6,843 bases of DNA from an uncultured Dietzia sp. (GCA_946570335.1 CAMNYG010000067.1:1-6843); one strand, 5' to 3'; counted from the stretch's first letter, positions 1 to 6,305 are shown. Translations and numbers: made by a program. The notes: generated by a model from the letters alone, not told the origin.

Positions 1-920
1 CGGAGGAAGCGGGTCTGACTCGCGGCGGTCTCCCGGGACATCAGCCTGTCCACTGTCGGCAGCCCGCCGATCAGGTCGGAACTACCCGACGTCAACCCGA
101 GACGTTCCGTGTTGATGAACGGATAGTAGTGATGGTTGAGGAATCTGCTCTCGGATCCGAACTCTGCGATGTAGGTGTCGAGCCACGGGGCGGTGATCGC
201 CGACAACGCCGGATCGAGCAACTCGTGGCCCACGGCGGCGCCGGCGGTGTCGGGGCCCTCGATGGCGACCGTGGGCGCTACGGCGCGGATCGCCTCTCGA
301 TAGCTGCGGGCGTCCGGCACGTAGGTGTGGGGGAGGTACGGCCGTCGTTCGCCGGAGTTCAGCAGGGGAGCCAGAAGATAGAAGTTGGGCTCGTTGCCGA
401 TCTGGATCGACCGAAGCGAGTCACCGAGACTGTCCTGCGCCACGACAGCCTGACTGGCTGCGGCCGCGGGATCGAAGTGTCCGAGATTCACCCCGAGGTC
501 CACGCTCCATCCCGTGGTCTTGGCGAGTGCGTCCAGGCGCGTCAGGTCAGCGGGCGTGACCTGTTTGCCGTCGGACCAGGCCGGAGCGGGGGCCGAGGGG
601 TCGGGCATCCACGCAGTGTTGTCGACCTGGTTGGCGCTGAAACGCATGGTGCCGGTGCCGAGATTCATCAACAGTTCGTCGATGTTCCCGGCCTCGGGGT
701 CGGTCCAGGGCTGATTCAGCAGGTCAGCTTCGAAGGACAGGCCGAGAAAGTCGAGGGGGATGACGCGTCCGGGCTGCGTGGCGTCAACGTGGATCGTCGC
801 CGTGGAGACTCCGTCGACTGCTGCCGTGGCGGCCGGGGCGAGGGATATCGGTAGCGCTGCAGCGAGACCGAGACCGAGGACGAGGTAGCGGGGCGAGCGG
901 GCCGGTGTCGAGCGCGTCAT
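1..920 (-). CDS. Secreted GH79-like glycoside hydrolase (beta-glucuronidase/heparanase type), 3' end off window
   Basis: The gene starts at ATG 920-918 and runs off the left edge; 306 codons are visible. Residues 1-33 look like a Sec signal peptide: an Arg-containing n-region, a hydrophobic core YLVLGLGLAAALPISLAP, and a likely cut near ATA-AVDG. The mature part reads as a (beta/alpha)8 hydrolase. The motif IQIGNEPNFY (172-181) carries N176-E177, the Asn-Glu acid/base pair of clan GH-A as it appears in GH79, and an HHYYP motif lies at 263-267, also GH79-like. The nucleophile Glu would fall at or beyond the window edge. Family members retain beta-glucuronides or related glycosides as substrates; the substrate here is unknown. 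The start overlaps the stop of the upstream hydroxylase gene (ATGA), and GAGG lies 6 nt before it, so the gene is probably translationally coupled to the aromatic operon. Another clan-A family (GH30 or GH39-like) is possible but less likely. Confidence 0.8.
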   Translation of the reverse strand, partial: MTRSTPARSPRYLVLGLGLAAALPISLAPAATAAVDGVSTATIHVDATQPGRVIPLDFLGLSFEADLLNQPWTDPEAGNIDELLMNLGTGTMRFSANQVDNTAWMPDPSAPAPAWSDGKQVTPADLTRLDALAKTTGWSVDLGVNLGHFDPAAAASQAVVAQDSLGDSLRSIQIGNEPNFYLLAPLLNSGERRPYLPHTYVPDARSYREAIRAVAPTVAIEGPDTAGAAVGHELLDPALSAITAPWLDTYIAEFGSESRFLNHHYYPFINTERLGLTSGSSDLIGGLPTVDRLMSRETAASQTRFL

Positions 921-2452
921 CTGGTGCCTCGTGGCAGTGCATCGGGGGTGAACGTCGGTAGCGCTGTGTACAGGCCCGCCAACGAGCGGGTGGCGGCCAT
1001 GACCGTGCGGTCGGGGCGGACGATCGCGGCGGTGGCCTGCCCACGGTCGAGCCAGTGGCCGAGGGCCGATCCGGGCGGCGCGTGCACGACACATGCTCCG
1101 CGGCGCTCGATCTCGAAGCGTTGGTCGTCGGTGGGGTCGACGGATGTCACGACCAGGAATCGATCGGGCGCGATGTCGTCCACGCTCAGCCCGTCGGCGA
1201 GAACCGGGTTAGGGCACAGGGTCCCGGAAAGCCCCCGGCGCAGTGCGCGGCGGTGGACGAAGGGTGAGCTCCGCAGGGCCGGGGTGACACCTGTGGTGAT
1301 CTTCGCGCCGATCGAGGGGACCTTCACCGCCAGGGGGACGAGTTGCCGCCGCGCCATGTGGCCGAGTTCGCCGCCGGCGGTCATGGCCCATCCGAGTGCC
1401 AGGGCGAGTCGGACCATGAATGCAGCGTGGGGCTTTCGCTCGAGCTGGTAGCTGTCCAGGCTCGATTCAGGCAGGGTGCCATCGAGAACGCCGGCCAGTT
1501 TCCAGGCCAGATTCGCGCCGTCCCGGATTCCGGCGCCCATTCCCTGGCCGATGAACGGTGGCGTCAAGTGGGCGGCATCGCCGAGGAGAAACACCCGCCG
1601 GTCTCGCCACCGGTCGGCGATCTGGGCGCGGAACGTGTAGTCGGCGACACGGATGAGCTCGAGATCCCCTGTGTCGACGTTCTCGATCCACGGCGACAGC
1701 AGCGAGTGCAGGCTCTCGAGCGTGGGGAAACTGCCGGCGGTCTCGCCGTCGTGCAGTCGGAACTCCCAGCGGTGGCGGCTGTCACCGATCCTCATGTACG
1801 TCGCGGCCCGAACCGGATCGCAGACCTGGTGCACTCCTTCCCAGTGCCCGAGTTCCCTGTCGGTGGCGATGTCGACCACGAGCCACCGTTGCTCGAATCC
1901 CAGGTCCTGCATCTGTGAGCCGATGGCGGACCGGATGATGCTGTTCGCGCCGTCGCACCCCAGGACGTAGTCGGCATGGACGAATCCTCGCGTGCCGGAG
2001 ACGCGGTCGATGTAGTCGACCCGGGCGCCGCCGCGGGTGTGCGCGACGCCCGTCACCTGCCTGCCGCCTGCGATCGTGACGGACTCGTGCCGTGCCAGGC
2101 CCGTACGGAGTATGTGCTCGAATTCCGGTTGGTCGAACAAGTTGGCCTGGGGGAACCCGTGCGGACTGTTCGCGGCTTCGCGCCGGAACTCCCGCAGCGT
2201 CGTCAGGTCGCGGTTGACCAGGCGCAGGCCCGACGCCGGGCGCGCGATTCCGGCGAACTCGTCAGCCAGACCGAGGCGGGCGATGATCCGGTACACCTCG
2301 TCGTCGAGGTGGACCGCGCGTGGCAGCGGGTAGATGCCGTCCCACCGGTCGAGGATCAGGGTGTCGATCCCGTAGCGGGCCAGCAGGGTTCCCACGGTCA
2401 TGCCTGTCGGGCCGGCTCCCACGACGACGACCGGGTAGTGCGTCCGGGTCAT
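917..2452 (-). CDS. MhpA-like FAD-dependent aromatic hydroxylase
   Basis: This 511-residue protein is a class A flavoprotein monooxygenase, expected to use FAD, NAD(P)H and O2 to hydroxylate a phenolic ring in the cytosol. The visible motifs are the N-terminal dinucleotide-binding GAGPTG at 12-17 with an acidic strand end ILDR at 33-36, the DG motif GCDGANS at 165-171, and the second FAD motif LLGDAAHLTPPFIGQGM at 289-305. The stretch GIYPLPRAVHLDDEVYR (39-55) resembles 3-(3-hydroxyphenyl)propionate hydroxylases (MhpA). Residues about 430-490 form the C-terminal thioredoxin-like domain common in this group, so the length is complete. The start is the ATG at 2452, 30 nt after the FAH stop, with only a weak GGTGA upstream. 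Its TGA overlaps the ATG of the glycosidase gene. The ring substrate cannot be read from sequence: phenylpropanoid, alkylresorcinol or flavonoid (FdeE-like) are all compatible. Confidence 0.9.
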   Translation of the reverse strand: MTRTHYPVVVVGAGPTGMTVGTLLARYGIDTLILDRWDGIYPLPRAVHLDDEVYRIIARLGLADEFAGIARPASGLRLVNRDLTTLREFRREAANSPHGFPQANLFDQPEFEHILRTGLARHESVTIAGGRQVTGVAHTRGGARVDYIDRVSGTRGFVHADYVLGCDGANSIIRSAIGSQMQDLGFEQRWLVVDIATDRELGHWEGVHQVCDPVRAATYMRIGDSRHRWEFRLHDGETAGSFPTLESLHSLLSPWIENVDTGDLELIRVADYTFRAQIADRWRDRRVFLLGDAAHLTPPFIGQGMGAGIRDGANLAWKLAGVLDGTLPESSLDSYQLERKPHAAFMVRLALALGWAMTAGGELGHMARRQLVPLAVKVPSIGAKITTGVTPALRSSPFVHRRALRRGLSGTLCPNPVLADGLSVDDIAPDRFLVVTSVDPTDDQRFEIERRGACVVHAPPGSALGHWLDRGQATAAIVRPDRTVMAATRSLAGLYTALPTFTPDALPRGTR

Positions 2453-2482
2453 GCGATCACCGGCATCGCGCTGCGGTGGCCA

Positions 2483-3421
2483 TCAGGAATACCGCACTTT
2501 CGTGCGCTGGATCCCGAGGTCGAGCGTCCCGTCCCCGGTGGCGGCCGACAACTCGAGAAGGTCGCCGTCCTTCAAGTACTTCGGATTCCTGGCCTGGGCT
2601 CTGAAGAAGCTCTTCCACTTCAGCGCGGGCGGCAGCAGAGAGCCGATCATCTCGATGGGCTTGGGCGGGGCGGTCAGTGCGGTACCGCCGGGGGTGCCGG
2701 TCAAGACCAGGTCGCCGGCGTCGAGTCGCTGGAACGTCGACAAGGCCTGCAGTGCCTTCGCGGGACGGTAGATCATGTCCGACCCGATCGTCATGTCCTG
2801 GCGGACCTCGCCGTTGACCCGCAGGACCAGGCGAAGGTCGGTGAAACGTGCGAAGTCTCCCTCGTCGAGCAGGACGAGCTCAGGGCCCACGGGGGTGAAT
2901 GTGGGATAGGACTTGGCCTCGTAGAACTGGGTTTTCGGCAGTTGGACGTCACGCGCGGAGACATCGTTGACGATGACCAGCCCGGCGACGACGTCGGCGA
3001 CGTTCTCGTCAGTGATGACCGTGCCGACCGGCACCGTCTCGCCGAGGACGAGTCCGATCTCGATCTCGTAGTCGAGAAGTCTGACGTGTGCGGGTTTGAC
3101 CACGTCGTCGAACGGCCCGTTGATGGACCCGGAGGCCTTCCGGAAGAACGTGAGTGGGATGGTCTCGGGGTTCAGTCCCGAGTCCTTCACATGGGATGCG
3201 AAGTTCGTCATCTGCGCAACCACCCGGCAGGGAGCGGTCACGGGGGCGACCAGGTCGAGACTCTCGACCGGAACGACCTCACCGGTGCTGGCCGCGGCGT
3301 CGATCGCGGCACGGTCACGGACGAGTTCGGCAGTGGTGGTGGCCGCGGTGTCCACTCTGGCGGCACCGGAGGGGGTCTTGACCCACCAGTTGTCGGCGGT
3401 GCGGAGGACGGAGATGCTCAT
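2483..3421 (-). CDS. Fumarylacetoacetate hydrolase (FAH) family protein
   Basis: This is a 312-residue cytosolic metal-dependent hydrolase, hydratase or decarboxylase of the FAH fold. The start is ATG 3421-3419, which overlaps the dioxygenase stop as ATGA; a reading frame open upstream to 3568 is only overlap with the dioxygenase gene. Residues 1-60 form a small N-terminal domain. The FAH core starts near 66 with VVAQMTNFASH (His77). Metal ligands are expected at E119 and E121 (DYEIEIGLVLG) and D153 (VNDVSARD). K170 sits in KSYPTFTPVGP, where many relatives have KSF/YDTF, so Asp is replaced by Pro. LTGTPGG at 240-246 is the usual glycine-rich loop. The family handles acylpyruvates, fumarylpyruvate and 2-oxo-dienoates. 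Next to a ring-cleavage dioxygenase it most likely hydrolyses or hydrates the ring-fission product, filling the role of an MhpC or MhpD enzyme. The exact reaction is not determinable. Confidence 0.88.
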   Translation of the reverse strand: MSISVLRTADNWWVKTPSGAARVDTAATTTAELVRDRAAIDAAASTGEVVPVESLDLVAPVTAPCRVVAQMTNFASHVKDSGLNPETIPLTFFRKASGSINGPFDDVVKPAHVRLLDYEIEIGLVLGETVPVGTVITDENVADVVAGLVIVNDVSARDVQLPKTQFYEAKSYPTFTPVGPELVLLDEGDFARFTDLRLVLRVNGEVRQDMTIGSDMIYRPAKALQALSTFQRLDAGDLVLTGTPGGTALTAPPKPIEMIGSLLPPALKWKSFFRAQARNPKYLKDGDLLELSAATGDGTLDLGIQRTKVRYS

Positions 3422-4551
3422 GTGGTCGGGACTTTCAGTAGGCCGCGAAGGCGGTGGGCGTCGAATTCGTTGTCGGTGCGGAGCGCGTGGATCATCGCGC
3501 GGAGCTCGTGGAGCGAATCCCGACCGGGAGCGATGCCGAGGAAATCCCTCGTCGCCGGCGGGCCCCACTGGACGAGCCCTGACGCGCTCATCGGGGCCCA
3601 GCCCGGTTCGAGTGTGCTGTCGAACAGGTCACCGTCACTGAAATGTTCGACGAGGAAGCCGTCGGGGTCGCGCCAGTAGTCGAAGATCTGGCTGCCCTGG
3701 ATGTGTCGGCCGATCCCCCAGGATCGGCGGTATCCGAGATCGAGGAGGTGCTCACCACCTGCGGCCAAGGCGTCGAGGTCGCTGACCTGGTACGCGGAAT
3801 GCACGTATCGATCGGAGGGGCCGAGCACCAGGGCGAGAGTGTGGTGGTCGGTCGGTTCTGCGCCGCGGTCGCAGCGCATGAAGCTCATGACGGGGCCGCG
3901 TTCACGCTGGCCGGGGTAGTACAGAAAGTCGCTGACGATCAGTCCCAGATGCCGGAGGTACCAGTTCAGCGTCTCGAGGTACCTGGTGCTCTGCAGAACC
4001 AGATGACCGAGGCGTTGGACCCGGGCTGGCCCCCGGGGTGGTCGCTGTGTGCGGTTGACGCGCTCGACGGTGTGCCCGAAGTTGAACGAGTGTGGTTGTT
4101 GGCCTTCCAGTTCCGGCAGCGTGTGCATATCCGCGACGACTCGCACTGATGTGCCGCTCGGGTCGGTGAGATCAACCCCGACGCCGCCCACGACGTCCGG
4201 CAGCGGCCGGATCGCGCGTCCCGTCGCCTCCGCCAGGCGGAGTACGTCCGCGGTATCGGCAGCGAGAAGCGCGGCACCGACAAAGGCCGACCGCGTCCCT
4301 TTTCTGATGATCACACACGGCGCCCCGCCATCGGTGCCGCGCAGGTACAGCTCGTCTTCTGTGCGGACAGCGGTCGAGAAACCGAATGCCGTGGAGAACG
4401 CCTCGGCGGCGACGAGATCGGGCTTCTCGAATTCCAGCCAGGCGAGATCGCGGACCTTGATGACCGGATTTGTCGCACGTCCAGGGTGTTCGCCTCGGAG
4501 ACCGCCCTGCTCGCTGTGCAATCCGGCATGCGTGCCGGCGCCTTCACTCAT
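3418..4551 (-). CDS. Type I extradiol (meta-cleavage) ring dioxygenase, two VOC domains
   Basis: This 377-residue protein is a BphC/catechol 2,3-dioxygenase-type enzyme that opens a catecholic ring next to its hydroxyls using Fe(II) and O2. The N-terminal VOC domain (about 32-150) is the non-catalytic one; the C-terminal VOC domain (about 177-305) is catalytic. All expected active-site residues are present at the spacing known for BphC: metal ligands H183 (RLGHLVL), H251 (YVHSAYQ) and E302 (FLVEHF), with H236, H283 and Y292 matching the second-shell catalytic His/His/Tyr. It should therefore be active. The first 30 or so residues are a polar extension before the fold begins, and the C-terminus continues about 70 residues past the last ligand. 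The ATG at 4551 is preceded by GAGGAG 8 nt upstream, which supports this start. It is the first gene of the operon. Substrate could be a hydroxyphenylpropionate catechol, a trihydroxybenzene or a hydroxylated flavonoid A-ring. Confidence 0.92.
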   Translation of the reverse strand: MSEGAGTHAGLHSEQGGLRGEHPGRATNPVIKVRDLAWLEFEKPDLVAAEAFSTAFGFSTAVRTEDELYLRGTDGGAPCVIIRKGTRSAFVGAALLAADTADVLRLAEATGRAIRPLPDVVGGVGVDLTDPSGTSVRVVADMHTLPELEGQQPHSFNFGHTVERVNRTQRPPRGPARVQRLGHLVLQSTRYLETLNWYLRHLGLIVSDFLYYPGQRERGPVMSFMRCDRGAEPTDHHTLALVLGPSDRYVHSAYQVSDLDALAAGGEHLLDLGYRRSWGIGRHIQGSQIFDYWRDPDGFLVEHFSDGDLFDSTLEPGWAPMSASGLVQWGPPATRDFLGIAPGRDSLHELRAMIHALRTDNEFDAHRLRGLLKVPTT

Positions 4552-4559
4552 CTGTGCTA

Positions 4560-4565
4560 CTCCTC
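4560..4565 (-). promoter_or_regulatory. Ribosome binding site of the dioxygenase gene
   Basis: The minus strand reads GAGGAG here, 8 nt before ATG 4551-4549. It is the strongest Shine-Dalgarno sequence in the operon and fixes the long N-terminus of the dioxygenase. Confidence 0.7.
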
Positions 4566-4567
4566 AC

Positions 4568-4585
4568 GTTCTGACGTTATCGTCA
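4568..4585. promoter_or_regulatory. Putative TetR operator, site 1
   Basis: The sequence GTTCTGACGTTATCGTCA contains the dyad TGACG-TTAT-CGTCA (4572-4585). It ends 16 nt before the dioxygenase ATG, so a bound repressor would sit on or just after the operon's transcription start. It matches site 2, read on the other strand, at 16 of 18 positions. Confidence 0.65.
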
Positions 4586-4614
4586 CTTGCGAACGGTTCG
4601 TCAGTCAAGTGTTT

Positions 4615-4632
4615 TGACGAAATCGTCAGAAC
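4615..4632. promoter_or_regulatory. Putative TetR operator, site 2
   Basis: The sequence TGACGAAATCGTCAGAAC contains a perfect 14-bp dyad, TGACGA-AA-TCGTCA (4615-4628). Its centre is 43 bp, about four helical turns, from that of site 1, and its reverse complement is a near copy of site 1. It overlaps a plus-strand -35-like TTGACG, consistent with autorepression of the regulator. Confidence 0.65.
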
Positions 4633-4668
4633 TGAGTGGCGAGTGCTACGTTGAGGAGGTTGCGTGAC

Positions 4669-4678
4669 GGAGGACGGA
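4669..4678 (+). promoter_or_regulatory. Ribosome binding site deciding the TetR start
   Basis: GGAGGACGGA lies 8-13 nt before GTG 4687, so GTG 4687 (or GTG 4684) is preferred. The in-frame GTG at 4636 has no Shine-Dalgarno sequence and sits directly against operator site 2. Confidence 0.5.
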
Positions 4679-4686
4679 GACGTGTG

Positions 4687-5349
4687 GTGACCAGCAGCGA
4701 CGGAGACAAAGCGAGTCGTCTCGAACTGCGCAAGGCGCGTACACGCGCGGCGCTGATCCGTGCGGCCCAGTCACTGATCGCCCAAGGCAAGCTGAACGTC
4801 CCCGTCCTCGAGATCACCCAGGCTGCGGACGTGGGGATGGGGTCCTTCTACAACCATTTCGACAGCAAGGAACAACTGTTCCGAGCAGCGGTCGACGACG
4901 CGTTGGAAGCCCATGGCAACCTGCTCGATGAGCTCACCGGGGCCATTGAAGATCCTGCCGAGGTCTTCGCGTTCTCGTTCCGGGTCACGGGCAGATTGCA
5001 CCGGATCGAGCCCGAACTCTGCCGTGTCCTACTCGCCCACAGATCATCGCTGGTCATGGCGGACCGTGGACTGGCGCCGCGTGCGCTGCGGGACATCGAA
5101 GCGGCCGCCGCCTCAGGACGTTTCACCATCCGTGACCCGCAGGTCGCCCTCGCGCTCGCCGCCGGAGCGACGATCGGTCTCGGCCAGCTACTGCACGATC
5201 AACCCGAACGTGACGACGCGGAGGCGACCGACGGGATGGCCGAGGACGTCCTCCGCGCGTTCGGCGTTCCGGCGGAGGAAGCCCATCGCCTCTGCCGGCT
5301 GCCCCTGCCCGAAATATCCAGTGTTCGATCCGTGGGGCCGGCAGCCTGA
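4687..5349 (+). CDS. TetR/AcrR-family transcriptional regulator
   Basis: This 220-residue protein (GTG start) is a typical-length TetR regulator. The N-terminal DNA-binding domain spans about 12-66: helix 1 LRKARTRAALIRAAQSLIAQ, then the helix-turn-helix with VLEITQAADVGMGSFYNHF (40-58), followed by DSKEQLFRAAV, which is the standard TetR pattern. Residues about 67-205 form the helical ligand and dimer domain, which is not conserved enough to suggest a ligand. The gene is divergent from the catabolic operon, and two matching dyads lie between them, so it most likely represses both and is released by a pathway substrate or intermediate. A GTG at 4684 is an equally possible start; a GTG at 4636 would add 17 Arg-rich residues but lacks a ribosome binding site. 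No transcription-activator features are seen. Confidence 0.92.
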   Translation: MTSSDGDKASRLELRKARTRAALIRAAQSLIAQGKLNVPVLEITQAADVGMGSFYNHFDSKEQLFRAAVDDALEAHGNLLDELTGAIEDPAEVFAFSFRVTGRLHRIEPELCRVLLAHRSSLVMADRGLAPRALRDIEAAAASGRFTIRDPQVALALAAGATIGLGQLLHDQPERDDAEATDGMAEDVLRAFGVPAEEAHRLCRLPLPEISSVRSVGPAA

Positions 5350-5427
5350 GCCGCCTCGGCTCCACCGGCGACGGCCGCGGGCCATGCGCCCAGATGTCGG
5401 ACGACGACCGGATACCGTGGTGAAAGC

Positions 5428-5459
5428 GGGTCCGGGACGCCGAGGACGCTGCCGGACCC
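5428..5459. terminator. GC-rich hairpin between converging genes
   Basis: GGGTCCGG (5428-5435) pairs perfectly with CCGGACCC (5452-5459) across a 16-nt loop. It lies 79 nt after the TetR stop and just past the end of the convergent ORF at 5500. There is no U-tract, which is common for actinobacterial terminators but lowers certainty. Confidence 0.45.
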
Positions 5460-5512
5460 CAGGAGTCCTTGCTGCGTTCATCGGCCCACAAGAAGCGACT
5501 CAGGCAGCGTCC
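5444..5512. repeat. 10-bp inverted repeat overlapping the hairpin
   Basis: GGACGCTGCC (5444-5453) is perfectly complementary to GGCAGCGTCC (5503-5512), 49 nt apart. The left arm overlaps the loop and right arm of the 5428-5459 hairpin, so the two folds exclude each other. The right arm lies in the last codons of the ORF ending at 5500. It may help stop transcription from the right, or be chance in GC-rich DNA. Confidence 0.35.
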
Positions 5513-5862
5513 GGGAAGCCGGCGGGCCCGGTGAACACCCGCCATGCCGGCCGAAAAGCCCCACTCGTCAGGTGCGCCGCTTCCCGCCCTGTGTCGACGA
5601 GCGCATCTGGCCGGCAGGCATCGTCGTCGTCGTCCGCGGTGAACTCGAGCAGGTCCATAGCCAGGTCCAGGATGGCCCACACGTGTTCCCCGAAAGCCAT
5701 CGACATCACGCGGTCCGAGATGTCATCGACAACGTGTCCGGCACGGAAGGTCATCGCCGCGTCGGCGAGCAGCTGAAGAGAGACCATCTCCACCGGGGCG
5801 TCGGGGCGGAAGTCCGGAATGAACACCGTTCCCGACCCCGAAGTCGACCACCTGAGGAGCAT
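5500..5862 (-). CDS. Hypothetical protein, possibly 3' part of a broken gene
   Basis: I do not recognise this 120-residue ORF. Its codons strongly favour G or C at the third position, which supports coding on this strand. A GTG at 5826 (giving a protein beginning FIPDFRPDAPVEM) is an alternative to the ATG at 5862; neither has a good ribosome binding site. The middle is hydrophobic and helical (MSMAFGEHVWAILDLAMDLLEF), followed by a run of five Asp and a Gly/Pro-rich tail. The adjacent minus-strand frame (about 6010-5830) also has a GC-ended codon pattern and fades out where this one begins, so a frameshift near 5830-5860 may have split one longer gene. It converges on the TetR gene. Confidence 0.4.
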   Translation of the reverse strand: MLLRWSTSGSGTVFIPDFRPDAPVEMVSLQLLADAAMTFRAGHVVDDISDRVMSMAFGEHVWAILDLAMDLLEFTADDDDDACRPDALVDTGREAAHLTSGAFRPAWRVFTGPAGFPDAA

Positions 5863-6010
5863 CTCCGGGCCACGGCATCAGATCGCGCTGCAAGAAGAAC
5901 GTCAGCAGAGCGTGCGACTGCACTTCTGGGTCAACATCGGGGTCGTCACCCGCAATGGTTTCTCCGGAAGCTCCGGCCGTGACCCAGGCGTGCCCCAGCT
6001 GTTGCCGCGA

Positions 6011-6304
6011 CTACTCGAGCAGGATCCATGCGATGCCGAGGTCTCCGTGCACGTTGACCTGCCGGATAGCCAGGCCTACCAGTCCTGCCACCTGCGCCCC
6101 CTGGCCAGCGATCCGCCCGCGCCTCCGGGCCGCTTCTGCCCACACAGCCTGGTCACGAGGACCACCTTCGGCCGACCCACTGGAGCGGCAGGCGCGCGAT
6201 CGCCGTCCGAGCTCCCCACTGAGCCATTCCAGCAGTGCTGCCGACGACTCGAGCCTGTCAGCCACGTTATCCGCGTCACAGGTGATGTCAAAGTTGGTGG
6301 TCAT
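6011..6304 (-). CDS. Small hypothetical protein, possibly truncated by a stop codon
   Basis: This 97-residue ORF begins with ATG 6304-6302, with AAGG about 9 nt upstream. The N-terminal part (MTTNFDITCDADNVADRLES) is acidic and followed by helical segments; the middle is rich in Arg, Ala and Gly, and the end (LVGLAIRQVNVHGDLGIAWILLE) is hydrophobic. No family is recognised. It ends in TAG at 6011-6013, but the same frame stays open beyond for about 95 more codons with plausible residues (GHAWVTAG and on), so the stop may be secondary. The small ORF before it ends 1 nt upstream of its start, suggesting co-transcription. Its size recalls WXG100-type or phage structural proteins, but no diagnostic motif is present. 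Confidence 0.4.
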   Translation of the reverse strand: MTTNFDITCDADNVADRLESSAALLEWLSGELGRRSRACRSSGSAEGGPRDQAVWAEAARRRGRIAGQGAQVAGLVGLAIRQVNVHGDLGIAWILLE

Positions 6305-6305
6305 T

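Larger units (their letters stand above)
4552..4686. promoter_or_regulatory. Divergent promoter/operator region between dioxygenase operon and TetR gene
   Basis: This 135-bp gap separates the operon from the regulator. It holds the two operator-like palindromes listed separately, a shorter palindrome CGAACGGTTCG (4590-4600), an extra direct half-site TCGTCA (4599-4604) and an inner inverted pair CACTTG (4584-4589) / CAAGTG (4606-4611). A -35-like TTGACT for the minus strand lies at 4608-4603, with GATAAC at 4581-4576 as a poor -10 (21-nt spacing). A -35-like TTGACG for the plus strand lies at 4614-4619 without a convincing -10. Promoter positions are therefore tentative, but any promoter here would overlap the operators. 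Confidence 0.75.

Noticed and set aside
129..854. A 241-codon plus-strand open frame opposite the glycosidase
   Set aside because: The minus strand reads a signal peptide and a GNEPN catalytic motif across the same bases; the plus translation is Gly/Arg-rich shadow.
3422..3568. Upstream ATG at 3568 as the start of the FAH gene
   Set aside because: It would overlap the dioxygenase gene by about 150 bases and add an Arg/Pro-rich segment unlike the family. ATG 3421 gives the coupled ATGA overlap.
1976..3679. A 567-codon plus-strand open frame over the hydroxylase and FAH genes
   Set aside because: It is antisense to two genes with clear family motifs; its translation is low-complexity and resembles no family. 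Long antisense frames are expected in high-GC DNA.
4636..4686. GTG 4636 as the TetR start
   Set aside because: There is no ribosome binding site, it abuts operator site 2, and the extra Arg-rich residues are not typical; GTG 4687 is better supported.
4913..5776. A 287-codon plus-strand frame crossing the TetR end
   Set aside because: It overlaps the TetR gene in another frame, is Arg/Ser/Pro-rich, and crosses the hairpin region; no motif.
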